From contig NZ_JAJSBI010000021.1 in assembly GCF_021261325.1 (NCBI RefSeq), positions 1 through 64,000 on the forward strand: 64,000 nucleotides of DNA, in the 5' to 3' direction. This DNA comes from Streptomyces guryensis. GTDB taxonomy: Bacteria; Actinomycetota; Actinomycetes; Streptomycetales; Streptomycetaceae. The notes beneath the pieces were generated by a model. That model worked only from the letters and a program-made list of their open reading frames with translations, was not told the origin of the DNA and did no database searches. The position numbers were made by a program, and so were the translations under genes. Numbering within the stretch: position 1 is the first letter of the stretch; each line of letters starts with the position of its first letter. Positions 1 through 8,205 of this stretch are shown here, in pieces.

Positions 1-72
1 CGGCTTGACGCCTTGCGGCAACAACGGCTCCAGCCGGGCCCACTGGCCGTTCGTCAGATCCCCACGTCCCAC
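1..72 (-). CDS. IS5-family transposase, N-terminal fragment (runs off the window)
   Basis: Reading leftward from a GTG at 72, the frame gives VGRGDLTNGQWARLEPLLPQ and then GVKP before the window ends. This is the conserved opening of IS5/IS427-type DDE transposases (consensus DLTDAQWARLEPLLP). An in-frame TGA lies four codons upstream of the GTG, so the GTG is the only plausible start. Only 24 residues are visible and no catalytic residue is included, so activity cannot be assessed. The inverted-repeat-like end at 101-119 lies about 30 bases upstream of the start, as expected for an IS left end. Confidence 0.6.
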   Translation of the reverse strand, partial: MGRGDLTNGQWARLEPLLPQGVKP

Positions 73-120
73 AAGACGTGATCATCAGCGAACAAGATCC
101 ACTTTCGCAACAGGCCCTAG
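1..120 (-). mobile_element. Terminal end of an IS5-like insertion sequence, cut by the window edge
   Basis: The first 72 bases encode the start of an IS5-family transposase on the minus strand. The sequence from about 101 to 119 (minus strand GGGCCTGTTGCGAAAGT) has the look of the terminal inverted repeat of IS427-group elements in actinomycetes. It abuts CTAG at 117-120, and CTAG/TTAG-like targets are common for this group. The rest of the element lies outside the window, so whether it is intact cannot be judged. Family placement is from recall of transposase N-termini; the exact boundary is inference. Confidence 0.6.
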
Positions 121-241
121 ACGCGATACCGCCGGTATCGCGTCCAGCTGGTTCCGGCTGAACGGTCAACGTGCCCGGACGGCGTCCTGAACCCGGTCGT
201 CGAGGCCCTCGCATCCACCAGCGGATCACGGGCGCGGGACA

Positions 242-934
242 CTAGCGCCGCTTGCGCTTCTTCTTGCTCCGGTTGTCGGCGCTCGGCTTGGCACCGCTCG
301 GCCGGCCGGGCGGCATCGGGTTCGCCGCGGCCTCGCGCAGGCCGATCCGGCGAGTCTGCCAGACAGTCAGCTCCCACAACCCGACCGCGACGCCGACTCC
401 CACGACGCCGACGGGGAGGGGACTGAAGTCCGCATCGGCGGGCTGCGGGGCCAGCCAGCCGCTCGGGTCCACCAGCAGGTCCTCGCTGGTGCCCGCGTCG
501 TCCGTGCCGTTGCAGCCCAGGCCGACGATGTCGGCGTGGGCCATCGGCCTGCCGTCGGTCCGCTTCAGCCTGCAGTGGTAGATCGGGCCGGTCTTGCCCT
601 TGGTGGTGTACACCGAGGTGATCCGCACCTCGGTACGCCGCCCCTGGCTCTGCATGAGCGCGGCCTGGAAGACCAGCCCGGAGCCGAGCACGACGGCCAG
701 TCCGGTGATCAGCCCGGCGAAGAACACCCACCCGTTGGTCGCGGTCGCCATCAGCACCGCGATCGCGAGGGCCACGGTCAGCAGACCTAGGATCAGCGCC
801 GCCGGAAACCAGTCCGGGCTGGTGCCGAGCACGCCGATGCCCACCATCAGCAGGGGGACGAGCGCGGCTGTGCGGGCGAGCCGCCGCACCACGTGCGGGG
901 GCCAGGCCACGTTCTTCCGGGACCGGGGCGCCAT
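242..934 (-). CDS. Membrane protein, paralogue of the adjacent upstream gene
   Basis: 230 residues. Hydrophobic segments lie at about 22-40, 45-65 and 68-90, then an extracytoplasmic or cytoplasmic domain of about 90 residues, then one more hydrophobic segment near 180-200, ending in a very basic tail (KKKRKRR). The middle domain carries a motif, EDLLVDPSGWLAPQP, that also occurs in the neighbouring protein as EDVLVDPHGWTAPEP, so the two are diverged tandem duplicates. The start ATG (934) overlaps the upstream stop as ATGA, so the pair is translationally coupled. The domain arrangement recalls DUF3592-type membrane proteins, but I do not recognise a named family and assign no function. Confidence 0.65.
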   Translation of the reverse strand: MAPRSRKNVAWPPHVVRRLARTAALVPLLMVGIGVLGTSPDWFPAALILGLLTVALAIAVLMATATNGWVFFAGLITGLAVVLGSGLVFQAALMQSQGRRTEVRITSVYTTKGKTGPIYHCRLKRTDGRPMAHADIVGLGCNGTDDAGTSEDLLVDPSGWLAPQPADADFSPLPVGVVGVGVAVGLWELTVWQTRRIGLREAAANPMPPGRPSGAKPSADNRSKKKRKRR

Positions 935-1542
935 CAGCGGCCCTCGAACCGGCGCAGCCCGACCCGCCGGGACAGCCAGACCAGCAGCTCGAAGAGCACC
1001 AGTACCACTGGCAGGGCCCATGCGGCGATGTCGATCCCGCTGTAGTCCGTCTCGGCCGGCTCCGGCGCCGTCCAGCCGTGCGGGTCGACGAGCACGTCCT
1101 CCGTCTGCCCGACTTCCATCGGCCCGTCGCAGGAGTCGTTGTCCAGCTCGGCGTGCTTGAGCGGCTTGCCGTCCACCCGCGCCAGAAGGCAGGTGTACTC
1201 CGGCCCGTTCCTGCCCTGGTACGTCTTCACCGAGGTGACCCGCACCTCCACCCGCTGCCCTTGGTGCGCCATCACCTCCGCCTGCAGCACCGGCCCCGGC
1301 CCGGACAGCGCGGCGATCCCCACGATCACCCCGCCGACGATCAGCCACCCGTTCGGCGCTGCGATGATCATCAGCGAGAGAGTCGCGATCAGCGCGAAGG
1401 TCCCGAGCACCAGTCCGAGCACGCTCCAGTCCGGATTGGCGGCCAGCAACGACAGCCCGACGATCACCGGCGGACCCAAAAACGCGATCGCGGTAAGGCG
1501 GCGGACCTGCCGGGACGAGGTGGCGGTGGCTGTTCGAGGCAC
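934..1542 (-). CDS. Membrane protein, first of a tandem paralogous pair
   Basis: About 202 residues from a GTG at 1542. The frame stays open upstream to 1758, but that extra stretch is rich in His, Arg and Pro with no hydrophobic or conserved character, so the internal GTG just before the first hydrophobic segment is preferred. No strong ribosome binding site marks it, so the start is uncertain. The protein has paired hydrophobic segments near the N-terminus, a soluble domain with the shared EDVLVDPHGW motif, and a C-terminal membrane segment followed by a basic tail. It is coupled by ATGA to the downstream paralogue. Function unknown; an envelope role is possible from topology alone. Confidence 0.6.
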   Translation of the reverse strand: MPRTATATSSRQVRRLTAIAFLGPPVIVGLSLLAANPDWSVLGLVLGTFALIATLSLMIIAAPNGWLIVGGVIVGIAALSGPGPVLQAEVMAHQGQRVEVRVTSVKTYQGRNGPEYTCLLARVDGKPLKHAELDNDSCDGPMEVGQTEDVLVDPHGWTAPEPAETDYSGIDIAAWALPVVLVLFELLVWLSRRVGLRRFEGR

Positions 1543-1812
1543 GGCGTCAGTGTGACGAACGGGGTCGTCAGGCTGAAGAGCGGGGTGACGGACCGGCGAC
1601 GGGTGGGGCACTGCTGACTTCAGCTCGTCAGGGTGTCTCTCCTTGAAGTCCCCTTCCTTGAAGTCCCTGATGGGCCCAGAGCGGTGGTTGTATCCCGTGG
1701 CGTGTGAGGTATGGCGACGAGGGCGGGCTGAGGCTGCCCCTTGATCACCTGAAGACATGGGACATCAGCACGCGGTCACCGGTACTTGCATACTGGGAAC
1801 GGGAGTTCGCCC

Positions 1813-2955
1813 ATGATCTGGGGAGGCTTCGTGGGGATCGGGGCTGTGAAGCCGCCTGAACGTGTTGCTGTCATCGGGGCGGGCATCCTCGGAGCCAGCG
1901 TGGGCTGGAACCTGTCCCGGCATGGCGCCAAGGTGGTCTTCATCGACGCGGGCCAGCCGGGCGAGGGCGTCACCAACTGGTCTTTCTCGTGGGTCAACGC
2001 CAGCAACAAGACCACTCGCAAGTCCTATTTCGACCTGAACGTCGCGGGCATGGCAGCCCACCGTGAGCTTGCCGGGACCATCGGGCCGGACTCATGGTGG
2101 TATCCAACAGGCCACCTGCGCTGGGCAGAGGATCCCGCGGCGCAGGCGAAGCTCCTGGAAACGGCCGGACTGCTGACCAGCTGGGACTACCAGGTCGAGG
2201 TGTGCACCGGGGCCGAGGTGCGCCGGCACCTCGAGCGTGCTCTCACGATGCCCGGCGAGGTTCCAGTCCTGTTCTACCCCGACGAAGCCTGGGTGCACGG
2301 GCGTCATCTCGTCGGCCGCCTGGTCGGCCAGGCTGTTGCATTCGGCGCCGAACTCCGGTCCGGCACCGCGGTCTGCGACATCGGCACCGGTGGCGACGGG
2401 AGCATCCGGACGGTTGCTCTGTCCGACGGCAGCTGTCTGGACGTCGACATCGTCGTGAACGCAGCGGGCCCCAGCGCCTCCCACGTCGCCGGGCTCCTCT
2501 CACGGCATTTGCCGATGCGCCGGGAACCCGGCGTCCTCACCCGGATCGCCTGTGCTCAGGTCCCTGTTCGCCGGGCCATGCACGCGCCTCACATCGAGAT
2601 CCGTCCGGACGGGGACGCATCGGTGGTCCTCCACAGCCGCGAGATCGACGCACTCATCGACACCGGCGAAGGTCCAGTGCAACTCGCGCGGCTGCTCCGT
2701 GAATCGGCGTGGAAGTTGGTTCCCGAACTCGGTAACTCCCGCATCGCACAGACTCGGGTAGCCCACCGGCCCATCCCAGCCGACGGGTTCCCCTCGGTGG
2801 GAGGGGTGCCGTCCGTACCGGGCTACTACGAGGCCGTTTCCCACAGCGGCATCACGCTCGGACCGGTCATCGGCCGGCTCCTCGCTTCGGAGATCCTCAG
2901 CGGGAAGAGAGACGAGATGCTGGCGGACTTCCGCCCGGAGCGGTTCCCCTCGTGA
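1813..2955 (+). CDS. FAD-dependent oxidoreductase (DAO/glycine oxidase-like family)
   Basis: 380 residues. The N-terminus has a Rossmann FAD-binding fingerprint, VAVIGAGILGASVGW, at about residues 18-32, followed by the E/D-rich second strand (VVFIDAGQPG). The C-terminus has a conserved Gly-rich FAD-binding segment near YYEAVSHSGITLGPVIGR. Both are typical of the D-amino-acid-oxidase superfamily (Pfam DAO), which oxidises amines or amino acids and yields an imine and H2O2 or passes electrons elsewhere. The substrate cannot be read from the sequence. The ATG at 1813 is chosen because GGGAG lies 8 bases upstream; an ATG nine codons earlier lacks this. The gene stands alone, followed by transposase debris. 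Confidence 0.85.
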   Translation: MIWGGFVGIGAVKPPERVAVIGAGILGASVGWNLSRHGAKVVFIDAGQPGEGVTNWSFSWVNASNKTTRKSYFDLNVAGMAAHRELAGTIGPDSWWYPTGHLRWAEDPAAQAKLLETAGLLTSWDYQVEVCTGAEVRRHLERALTMPGEVPVLFYPDEAWVHGRHLVGRLVGQAVAFGAELRSGTAVCDIGTGGDGSIRTVALSDGSCLDVDIVVNAAGPSASHVAGLLSRHLPMRREPGVLTRIACAQVPVRRAMHAPHIEIRPDGDASVVLHSREIDALIDTGEGPVQLARLLRESAWKLVPELGNSRIAQTRVAHRPIPADGFPSVGGVPSVPGYYEAVSHSGITLGPVIGRLLASEILSGKRDEMLADFRPERFPS

Positions 2956-3060
2956 CAACTCGGGTAAGCGCCACCAGCATCGCGACACGGCCGGGGAGTC
3001 TCCGCGCGCCCGAGGAGCATGATCGCCTTCACGGAAATCCTGGCCGAGCCGGCGTTCGGC

Positions 3061-3204
3061 TGTCGTCGAAATGAGCGCCAACTCGACCAGCGACACCACC
3101 GGGCCGTCCGAGCAGAGCACCCCGTCGGTGAGCTCGAAGAGCGCATCCGCCCAGCTTCAGAGGCAGTCGTAGAACTGGACACGAAAGTGGAACAGGATGC
3201 CCAG
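3061..3204 (-). pseudogene. Transposase N-terminal remnant with an in-frame stop
   Basis: On the minus strand the frame reads FHFRVQFYDCL, stop, then SWADALFELTDGVLCSDGP and VVSLVELAL. This matches the opening of a Streptomyces putative transposase family (relatives read roughly FHxxVRxEFYxCLxxRADALFELxDAVLCxDGPVxSLVELSL). A TGA at the position of a normally coding residue interrupts it, and similarity fades after about 3061, so only some 45 codons of the N-terminus survive. Upstream DNA (3205 to about 3350) is probably the 5' flank of the same element. Identification is from memory of the family and needs a database check. Confidence 0.5.
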
Positions 3205-3560
3205 CGCGGCGTCAGCGGGCTGTTCAGGGGCGAGACGCTTCCCAGCGGCCGTTCCTTCACGCGACGTTGCTCGACACCTCGACGCGTGAAGTACGGCCGT
3301 CCTGCTGTCTCGGGAACGAACCAAGATCAGCAGGTCAGAGGAACCGGCGAGGTCAAGCAACAGGCTGATGTCCGGCGCTTGCGTGCGGGCGAGGCCTGGG
3401 CCCGGTCGTTTGGGTGATGTGATCGCCGTCGCTGTGCATATCCGTGTGGCCTTCTAGAGTCGGTTCGCCTTTCTTGGATGGCGCCGGCGCGCCCTTGGCT
3501 GTGTGCGCCGTCCGGCGCCCGATGTGACACAAGCGGGCTCCACCGCATGGCGATGGAGCC
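3205..3560. other. Non-coding stretch, probable IS flank plus promoter region
   Basis: No frame in this interval has convincing coding character. The left part is likely the 5' flank of the broken transposase. The right part precedes the FMN glutamate-synthase-like gene; a TAGAGT hexamer near 3455 could be a -10 element, but no matching -35 is evident. I see no RNA gene or strong hairpin here. Confidence 0.4.
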
Positions 3561-3581
3561 GTGCCTCGAGGAGGAACCTTC

Positions 3582-5126
3582 ATGCAGGCCCGGAGGATCG
3601 GCGCCATCGCCGCAACAGCAGTGGCGCTGGTGGCAGCCCGCGACCTTGTCCAGAAGCGGCACGCACTGCTGCGGAACTTCCCGGTGATCGGGCACGCCCG
3701 GTACCTGTTGGAGACGATCGGGCCGGAGCTGCGGCAGTACATCGTGACCTCCAACGAGGAGGAGCGGCCGTTCAGTCGTGACCAGCGTTCCTGGATCTAC
3801 GCGTCGGCGAAGGAGGAGAACAACTACTTCGGGTTCGGGACCGACGTCGACGTCGAACATGTGCAGGGGCATGCCTACCTGAAACAGCGCACGTTCGCCG
3901 GCACGCTGCCCGATGTGCACGACCCGCTCGTTCCACTGCCCTCGGCCAAGGTCCTGGGCGGGCCGCGGGGGCGCGCCAAGGCGTTCCGGCCGGCCAGCGT
4001 GGTGAACATCTCGGCGATGAGCTTCGGATCGCTCTCCGGCGCTGCCATCACGGCGCTCAACAAGGGGGCGGCACTGGCGGGCACGATGCACAACACGGGT
4101 GAGGGCGGCCTGTCTCCGTACCACCGCAACGGCGGCGACCTCGTCCTTCAGATCGGTACGGCGTACTTCGGCTGCCGCGACGAGGACGGCAGCTTCAACC
4201 TCGACAAGCTCAAGGACGTGGTCGCGAGCGCCCCCGTCAAAGCAATCGAGATCAAGCTCTCCCAGGGCGCCAAGCCAGGGCTGGGCGGGATGCTGCCGGG
4301 CGCGAAGGTGACCCCGGAGATCGCCCGGATCCGCGGCATCCCGGTCGGCAAGGACTGCGCCTCCCCGTCGCGGCACACCGCGTTCACCGACGTCGACTCG
4401 ATGCTCGACTTCGTCGAGTTGGTCGCCACCGAGACCGGTCTGCCGGTCGGGGTCAAGAGCGCGGTCGGCGAGATGGGCTTCTGGCAGGAGCTGGCCACGC
4501 TGATGGCCCGTGGGGATCGTGGTGTCGACTTCGTGACCGTCGACGGCGGCGAGGGCGGCACCGGGGCGGCGCCGCTGATCTTCACCGACTCGGTGTCACT
4601 GCCGTTCCGGATGGGCTTCTCCCGGGTCTACGGCGCCTTCGCCGAGCTGGGTCTGACCGACGACCTGACCTTCATCGGCTCCGGCAAGCTCGGCCTGCCC
4701 GAGAACGCCGCGGTCGCGTTCGCCCTGGGCGCCGACATGGTCAACGTGGCCCGTGAGGCGATGCTGTCCATCGGCTGCATCCAGTCGCAGAGGTGCCACA
4801 CCGACAAGTGCCCCACCGGCATCGCCACCCAGAACCAGTGGCTGGCCCGCGGCCTCGACCCGGCCTCGAAGGCCACCCGGGCCGCTGTCTACCTGCGCAC
4901 CCTGCGCAAGGAGCTGACCAAGGTCTCGGCGGCCGTCGGGGTCGCCCACCCGGCGCTCATCACCGCCGACGACATCGAGATCATGAACGGCGACTACGAG
5001 GCCCGCACCCTGGCCGGCGTCTACGGCTACAAGGACGGCTGGGGTGAGCTCGGCCCGGACCTTGCCAAGGAGATCACCGAGCTGCTCGTCTCCACGCCGA
5101 CCTCCACGAACAGCCGACCGGAGTGA
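3582..5126 (+). CDS. FMN-binding glutamate synthase family protein
   Basis: 514 residues. An N-terminal hydrophobic stretch (about residues 4-20, IGAIAATAVALVAARDLV) suggests a membrane anchor. The rest is the FMN/iron-sulfur central domain of glutamate synthase (Glu_synthase): the FMN-phosphate region GGEGGTGAAP near residue 320 and the 3Fe-4S cysteine cluster CIQSQRCHTDKCPTGIATQ near 400-418. The glutaminase domain of true GltB is absent, so this is a stand-alone GltB2-type FMN oxidoreductase whose physiological reaction is not established. GAGGAGG 7 bases before the ATG at 3582 sets the start. An alpha/beta hydrolase follows after 7 bases, so the two are cotranscribed and probably work together. 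Confidence 0.88.
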   Translation: MQARRIGAIAATAVALVAARDLVQKRHALLRNFPVIGHARYLLETIGPELRQYIVTSNEEERPFSRDQRSWIYASAKEENNYFGFGTDVDVEHVQGHAYLKQRTFAGTLPDVHDPLVPLPSAKVLGGPRGRAKAFRPASVVNISAMSFGSLSGAAITALNKGAALAGTMHNTGEGGLSPYHRNGGDLVLQIGTAYFGCRDEDGSFNLDKLKDVVASAPVKAIEIKLSQGAKPGLGGMLPGAKVTPEIARIRGIPVGKDCASPSRHTAFTDVDSMLDFVELVATETGLPVGVKSAVGEMGFWQELATLMARGDRGVDFVTVDGGEGGTGAAPLIFTDSVSLPFRMGFSRVYGAFAELGLTDDLTFIGSGKLGLPENAAVAFALGADMVNVAREAMLSIGCIQSQRCHTDKCPTGIATQNQWLARGLDPASKATRAAVYLRTLRKELTKVSAAVGVAHPALITADDIEIMNGDYEARTLAGVYGYKDGWGELGPDLAKEITELLVSTPTSTNSRPE

Positions 5127-5133
5127 TCGCAAC

Positions 5134-5892
5134 ATGTCCGAAGAAGTGAGATTCAAGAGTGTCGTCGGCCCCGAGCTGGCCGGGTCGATCGACCTGCCGG
5201 AGGGCGAGGTCCGGGGCTGGGGGATCTTCGTCCACGGATTCACGCTCGGCAAGGACTCGCCGGCCGCCTCGCGGGTCAGCAAGCAGTTGGCCCGCGAGGG
5301 GATCGGCATGCTGCGCTACGACAACCTCGGGATCGGCGATTCCGACGGCGACTGGGGTGACGGCTCCTTCACCGTCAAGGTCCAGGACACCGTCCGTGCG
5401 GCAACTCTGATGGCAGAGCGAGGGACACCGGCAGACCTGCTGGTGGGGCATTCGTGGGGAGGCGCCGCCGCCATCGCCGCAGCGGCCGAGGCGAACGGCG
5501 TCCGCGCGGTCGCCACGATCGGGGCGCCCGCCGACCCCAGCCACGTGGAGCACCAGTACGACGCGGTCGTGGATCGCGTGCTCAGCGACGGGCAGCACGA
5601 GTGGTTCGTCGGCGGGCGGACCCTGGTCCTCAAGCGCGCCTTCGTCGAGGACGTCCGCCGTGCCCGTCTGCACGACCGGGTCTGTGAGTTGGACCGGCCA
5701 CTCCTCGTGATGCACTCGCCCAACGACGACACCGTCGATATCGCCAACGCCGGGGAGATCTTCCGCACGGCGCGGCACCCGCGAAGCTTCGTCTCGCTCG
5801 AAGGAGCAGACCACCTTCTGACCGCACGGGGGCAGGCGCAGCGAGCCGCCCGCATCATCAGCGCCTGGGCCGACCAGTACATCAACGCCTGA
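5134..5892 (+). CDS. Alpha/beta hydrolase, coupled to the FMN glutamate-synthase-like gene
   Basis: 252 residues with the alpha/beta hydrolase fold: oxyanion region IFVHGFTLGKDSPAASRVSK near residue 32, YDNLGIGDSDGDW near 67, and nucleophile elbow VGHSWGGAAA (GHSWGG) near 107. The acid is probably in the MHSPNDDTVD segment and the catalytic His in EGADHLL near the C-terminus. The sequence resembles the hydrolase half of hydrolase-OsmC fusion proteins, but no OsmC part is present. ATG 5134 follows the upstream stop by 7 bases. Substrate unknown; the operon context suggests a shared pathway with the upstream flavoprotein. Confidence 0.85.
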   Translation: MSEEVRFKSVVGPELAGSIDLPEGEVRGWGIFVHGFTLGKDSPAASRVSKQLAREGIGMLRYDNLGIGDSDGDWGDGSFTVKVQDTVRAATLMAERGTPADLLVGHSWGGAAAIAAAAEANGVRAVATIGAPADPSHVEHQYDAVVDRVLSDGQHEWFVGGRTLVLKRAFVEDVRRARLHDRVCELDRPLLVMHSPNDDTVDIANAGEIFRTARHPRSFVSLEGADHLLTARGQAQRAARIISAWADQYINA

Positions 5893-5997
5893 TGACCCGC
5901 AGGAGAGGACGTCTCGGTTCCTTGAAGGCCCGTCCGGGGACGGCCGACGCCAAGCGGCCGGAACTGCTGCCGTACGAGGATCCGGCGGCGTAGTTTT

Positions 5998-6125
5998 TCA
6001 GCCCGTCCGGCGTTTGAGGACGAGGCCGTTCAGGGCGATGGGGGTCTGGGGCGCAGCCCCAGCGGGGCCGAAGGGGCAGAGCCCCTCCAGGATGGGACGG
6101 GTAGGGGCGGCGGGGGCGAGAACCT
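5998..6125. repeat. Streptomyces intergenic dispersed repeat (GTCCGGCGTTTGAGGAC type)
   Basis: This stretch opens with CCCGTCCGGCGTTTGAGGAC followed by GAGGCCGTTCAGGGCGATGG, then a GGGTCTGGGGCGCAGCCCC hairpin and a GGGGCAGAGCCCCT hairpin. Repeats starting with GTCCGGCGTTTGAGGAC are very common between genes in Streptomyces genomes. The two nested inverted repeats could form stable stem-loops in RNA and may act as a terminator for the upstream hydrolase. Recognition is from memory; only one copy of this type is in the window. Confidence 0.65.
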
Positions 6126-6200
6126 CTCGGCAATGGCGTGACGCAGATCTCGTAGGTTCCGCCGAAAGCGACCGTGGCGCTGGCCTGCACGAATCGCCAG

Positions 6201-6214
6201 TAGAATCCGTACAC
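6201..6214 (+). promoter_or_regulatory. Possible leaderless promoter of purB
   Basis: A TAGAAT hexamer at 6201-6206 resembles an actinobacterial -10. It ends 8 bases before the purB GTG at 6215, so transcription would begin at or next to the start codon. No Shine-Dalgarno sequence is present, which fits a leaderless message. A matching -35 is not evident. Confidence 0.35.
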
Positions 6215-7657
6215 GTGACTTCTGCGCCCGCCAAGCCCCGCATCCCGAACGTCCTCGCCGGACGATACGCCTCCGCCGAGCTCGCCACGCTCTGGTCCCC
6301 CGAGCAGAAGGTGAAGCTGGAGCGCCGGCTCTGGCTCGCCGTGCTGCGCGCCCAGAAGGACCTCGGAATCGAGGTGCCGGACGCGGCGATCGCGGACTAC
6401 GAGCGTGTCCTCGACACCGTCGACCTGGCCTCCATCGCCGAGCGCGAGAAGGTCACGCGGCACGACGTGAAGGCGCGGATCGAGGAGTTCAACGACCTCG
6501 CCGGGCACGAGCACGTGCACAAGGGCATGACCTCCCGGGACCTCACCGAGAACGTCGAGCAGCTGCAGATCCGGCTCTCGCTGGAACTCATGCGCGACCG
6601 CACGGTGGCCGTTCTGGCGCGCCTGGGCAAGCTGGCCGGCGAGTACGGCGAGCTGGTCATGGCCGGCCGCTCCCACAACGTGGCGGCGCAGGCCACCACG
6701 CTGGGCAAGCGTTTCGCGACGGCGGCCGACGAGCTGCTCGTCGCCCACGGCCGCGTCGAGGAGCTGCTGGGCCGCTACCCGCTGCGCGGCATCAAGGGCC
6801 CGGTCGGCACGGCACAGGACATGCTGGACCTGCTCGGCGGCGACGCGGGCAAGCTGGCCGATCTGGAAAACCGCATCGCCCGGCACCTCGGCTTCTCGCA
6901 GGCGTTCACGTCCGTCGGGCAGGTCTACCCGCGCTCCCTCGACTACGAGGTCGTGACCGCGCTGGTGCAGCTGGCGGCGGCCCCCTCCTCACTGGCCAAG
7001 ACGATCCGGCTGATGGCCGGGCACGAGCTCGTGACCGAGGGCTTCAAGCCGGGCCAGGTCGGCTCCTCCGCGATGCCGCACAAGATGAACACCCGCTCCT
7101 GCGAGCGTGTCAACGGCCTCATGGTCATCCTGCGCGGCTACGCCTCGATGACCGGCGAGCTGGCCGGCGATCAGTGGAACGAGGGCGACGTGTCCTGCTC
7201 GGTGGTGCGCCGTGTGGCCCTGCCGGACGCGTTCTTCGCGCTGGACGGTCTGCTGGAGACGTTCCTGACGGTGCTCGACGAGTTCGGCGCCTTCCCGGCC
7301 GTCGTGGCCCGCGAACTGGACCGCTACCTTCCCTTCCTGGCCACGACCAAGGTGCTGATGGGTGCGGTGCGCGCGGGCGTCGGCCGTGAGCTGGCGCACG
7401 AGGCCATCAAGGAGAACGCCGTCGCCTGCGCCCTCGCGATGCGCGAGCAGGGCGCCGAGCGCAACGAGCTCCTCGACAAGCTCGCCGCCGACGACCGCAT
7501 CCCGCTCGACCGCGCCCGGCTGGACGCGCTGATGGCCGACAAGCTGTCCTTCACGGGCGCCGCCGCCGACCAGGTCGCCACGGTCGTCGGACGCATCGAG
7601 GAGATCGTCAAGCAGCACCCGGAGGCCGCGGGCTACACGCCGGGGGCGATCCTCTGA
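6215..7657 (+). CDS. purB: Adenylosuccinate lyase
   Basis: 480 residues. PurB acts twice in purine synthesis: it splits SAICAR to AICAR plus fumarate, and adenylosuccinate to AMP plus fumarate. The opening IPNVLAGRYASAELATLWSP is typical, as is the catalytic loop GSSAMPHKMNTRSC (residues about 283-296), the fumarate-lyase signature; HEHVHKGMTSRDLTENVEQ near residue 105 is the second conserved region and holds the active-site His/Thr-Ser cluster. Length matches actinobacterial PurB. GTG 6215 is chosen because similarity begins shortly after it and no earlier start is supported. It stands apart from other purine genes here. Confidence 0.97.
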   Translation: MTSAPAKPRIPNVLAGRYASAELATLWSPEQKVKLERRLWLAVLRAQKDLGIEVPDAAIADYERVLDTVDLASIAEREKVTRHDVKARIEEFNDLAGHEHVHKGMTSRDLTENVEQLQIRLSLELMRDRTVAVLARLGKLAGEYGELVMAGRSHNVAAQATTLGKRFATAADELLVAHGRVEELLGRYPLRGIKGPVGTAQDMLDLLGGDAGKLADLENRIARHLGFSQAFTSVGQVYPRSLDYEVVTALVQLAAAPSSLAKTIRLMAGHELVTEGFKPGQVGSSAMPHKMNTRSCERVNGLMVILRGYASMTGELAGDQWNEGDVSCSVVRRVALPDAFFALDGLLETFLTVLDEFGAFPAVVARELDRYLPFLATTKVLMGAVRAGVGRELAHEAIKENAVACALAMREQGAERNELLDKLAADDRIPLDRARLDALMADKLSFTGAAADQVATVVGRIEEIVKQHPEAAGYTPGAIL

Positions 7658-7710
7658 CCCGCTTCACCCCGGCGGAACTGGAGGCCGCCCGCGACCGCCT
7701 CGTCCCGGAC

Positions 7711-8205
7711 GTGGTCGCGGACGGCCTTTCCGTGCTCTTCTGCGGCATCAATCCTGGCCTGATGACGGCCGCTACGGGCCATCACTTCGCCCGCCCCGGC
7801 AACCGCTTCTGGCCGGTGCTGCACCTGTCCGGCTTCACCCCGCGGCTCATGAAGCCGTCGGAGCAGGGCGAGTTGCTGTCGTACGGGCTGGGCATCACGA
7901 ACGTCGTGGCAAGGGCGACCGCGCGGGCCGACGAGCTGGGCGCGGAGGAATACCGCGAGGGCGGGCGGGTGCTGGCGCTGAAGACGGAGCAGCTGCGGCC
8001 GCGTTGGCTGGCGGTGGTGGGAGTCACCGCGTACCGGGCGGCCTTCGACGACCGCTTGGCCCAGGTGGGGCCGCAGGAGCGGACGTTCGGGGAGACGCGG
8101 GTGTGGGTGCTGCCGAATCCGAGCGGGCTCAATGCGCACTGGACGGCGGAGACGATGGCGCAGGAGTTCGGGAGGTTGCGGGTCAGGGCGGGTCTATCTC
8201 AGTGA
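7711..8205 (+). CDS. mug: G/U mismatch-specific DNA glycosylase (Mug family)
   Basis: 164 residues from GTG 7711. The Mug/TDG-type uracil glycosylase core is clear: VLFCGINPGLMTAATGHHFARP (GINPG catalytic motif; Asn activates water) near the N-terminus and VLPNPSGLNAHW near residue 140 (second motif). It removes uracil or related bases from G-mismatches in base-excision repair. Coding-like, family-like sequence (TRFTPAELEAARDRLVPD) extends upstream in frame to 7657, directly after purB. The only start there would be CTG at 7654, overlapping the purB stop; GTG 7711 is the first standard start but lacks a ribosome binding site. The true start is therefore open. It overlaps the convergent next gene by 23 bases. 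Confidence 0.88.
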   Translation: MVADGLSVLFCGINPGLMTAATGHHFARPGNRFWPVLHLSGFTPRLMKPSEQGELLSYGLGITNVVARATARADELGAEEYREGGRVLALKTEQLRPRWLAVVGVTAYRAAFDDRLAQVGPQERTFGETRVWVLPNPSGLNAHWTAETMAQEFGRLRVRAGLSQ

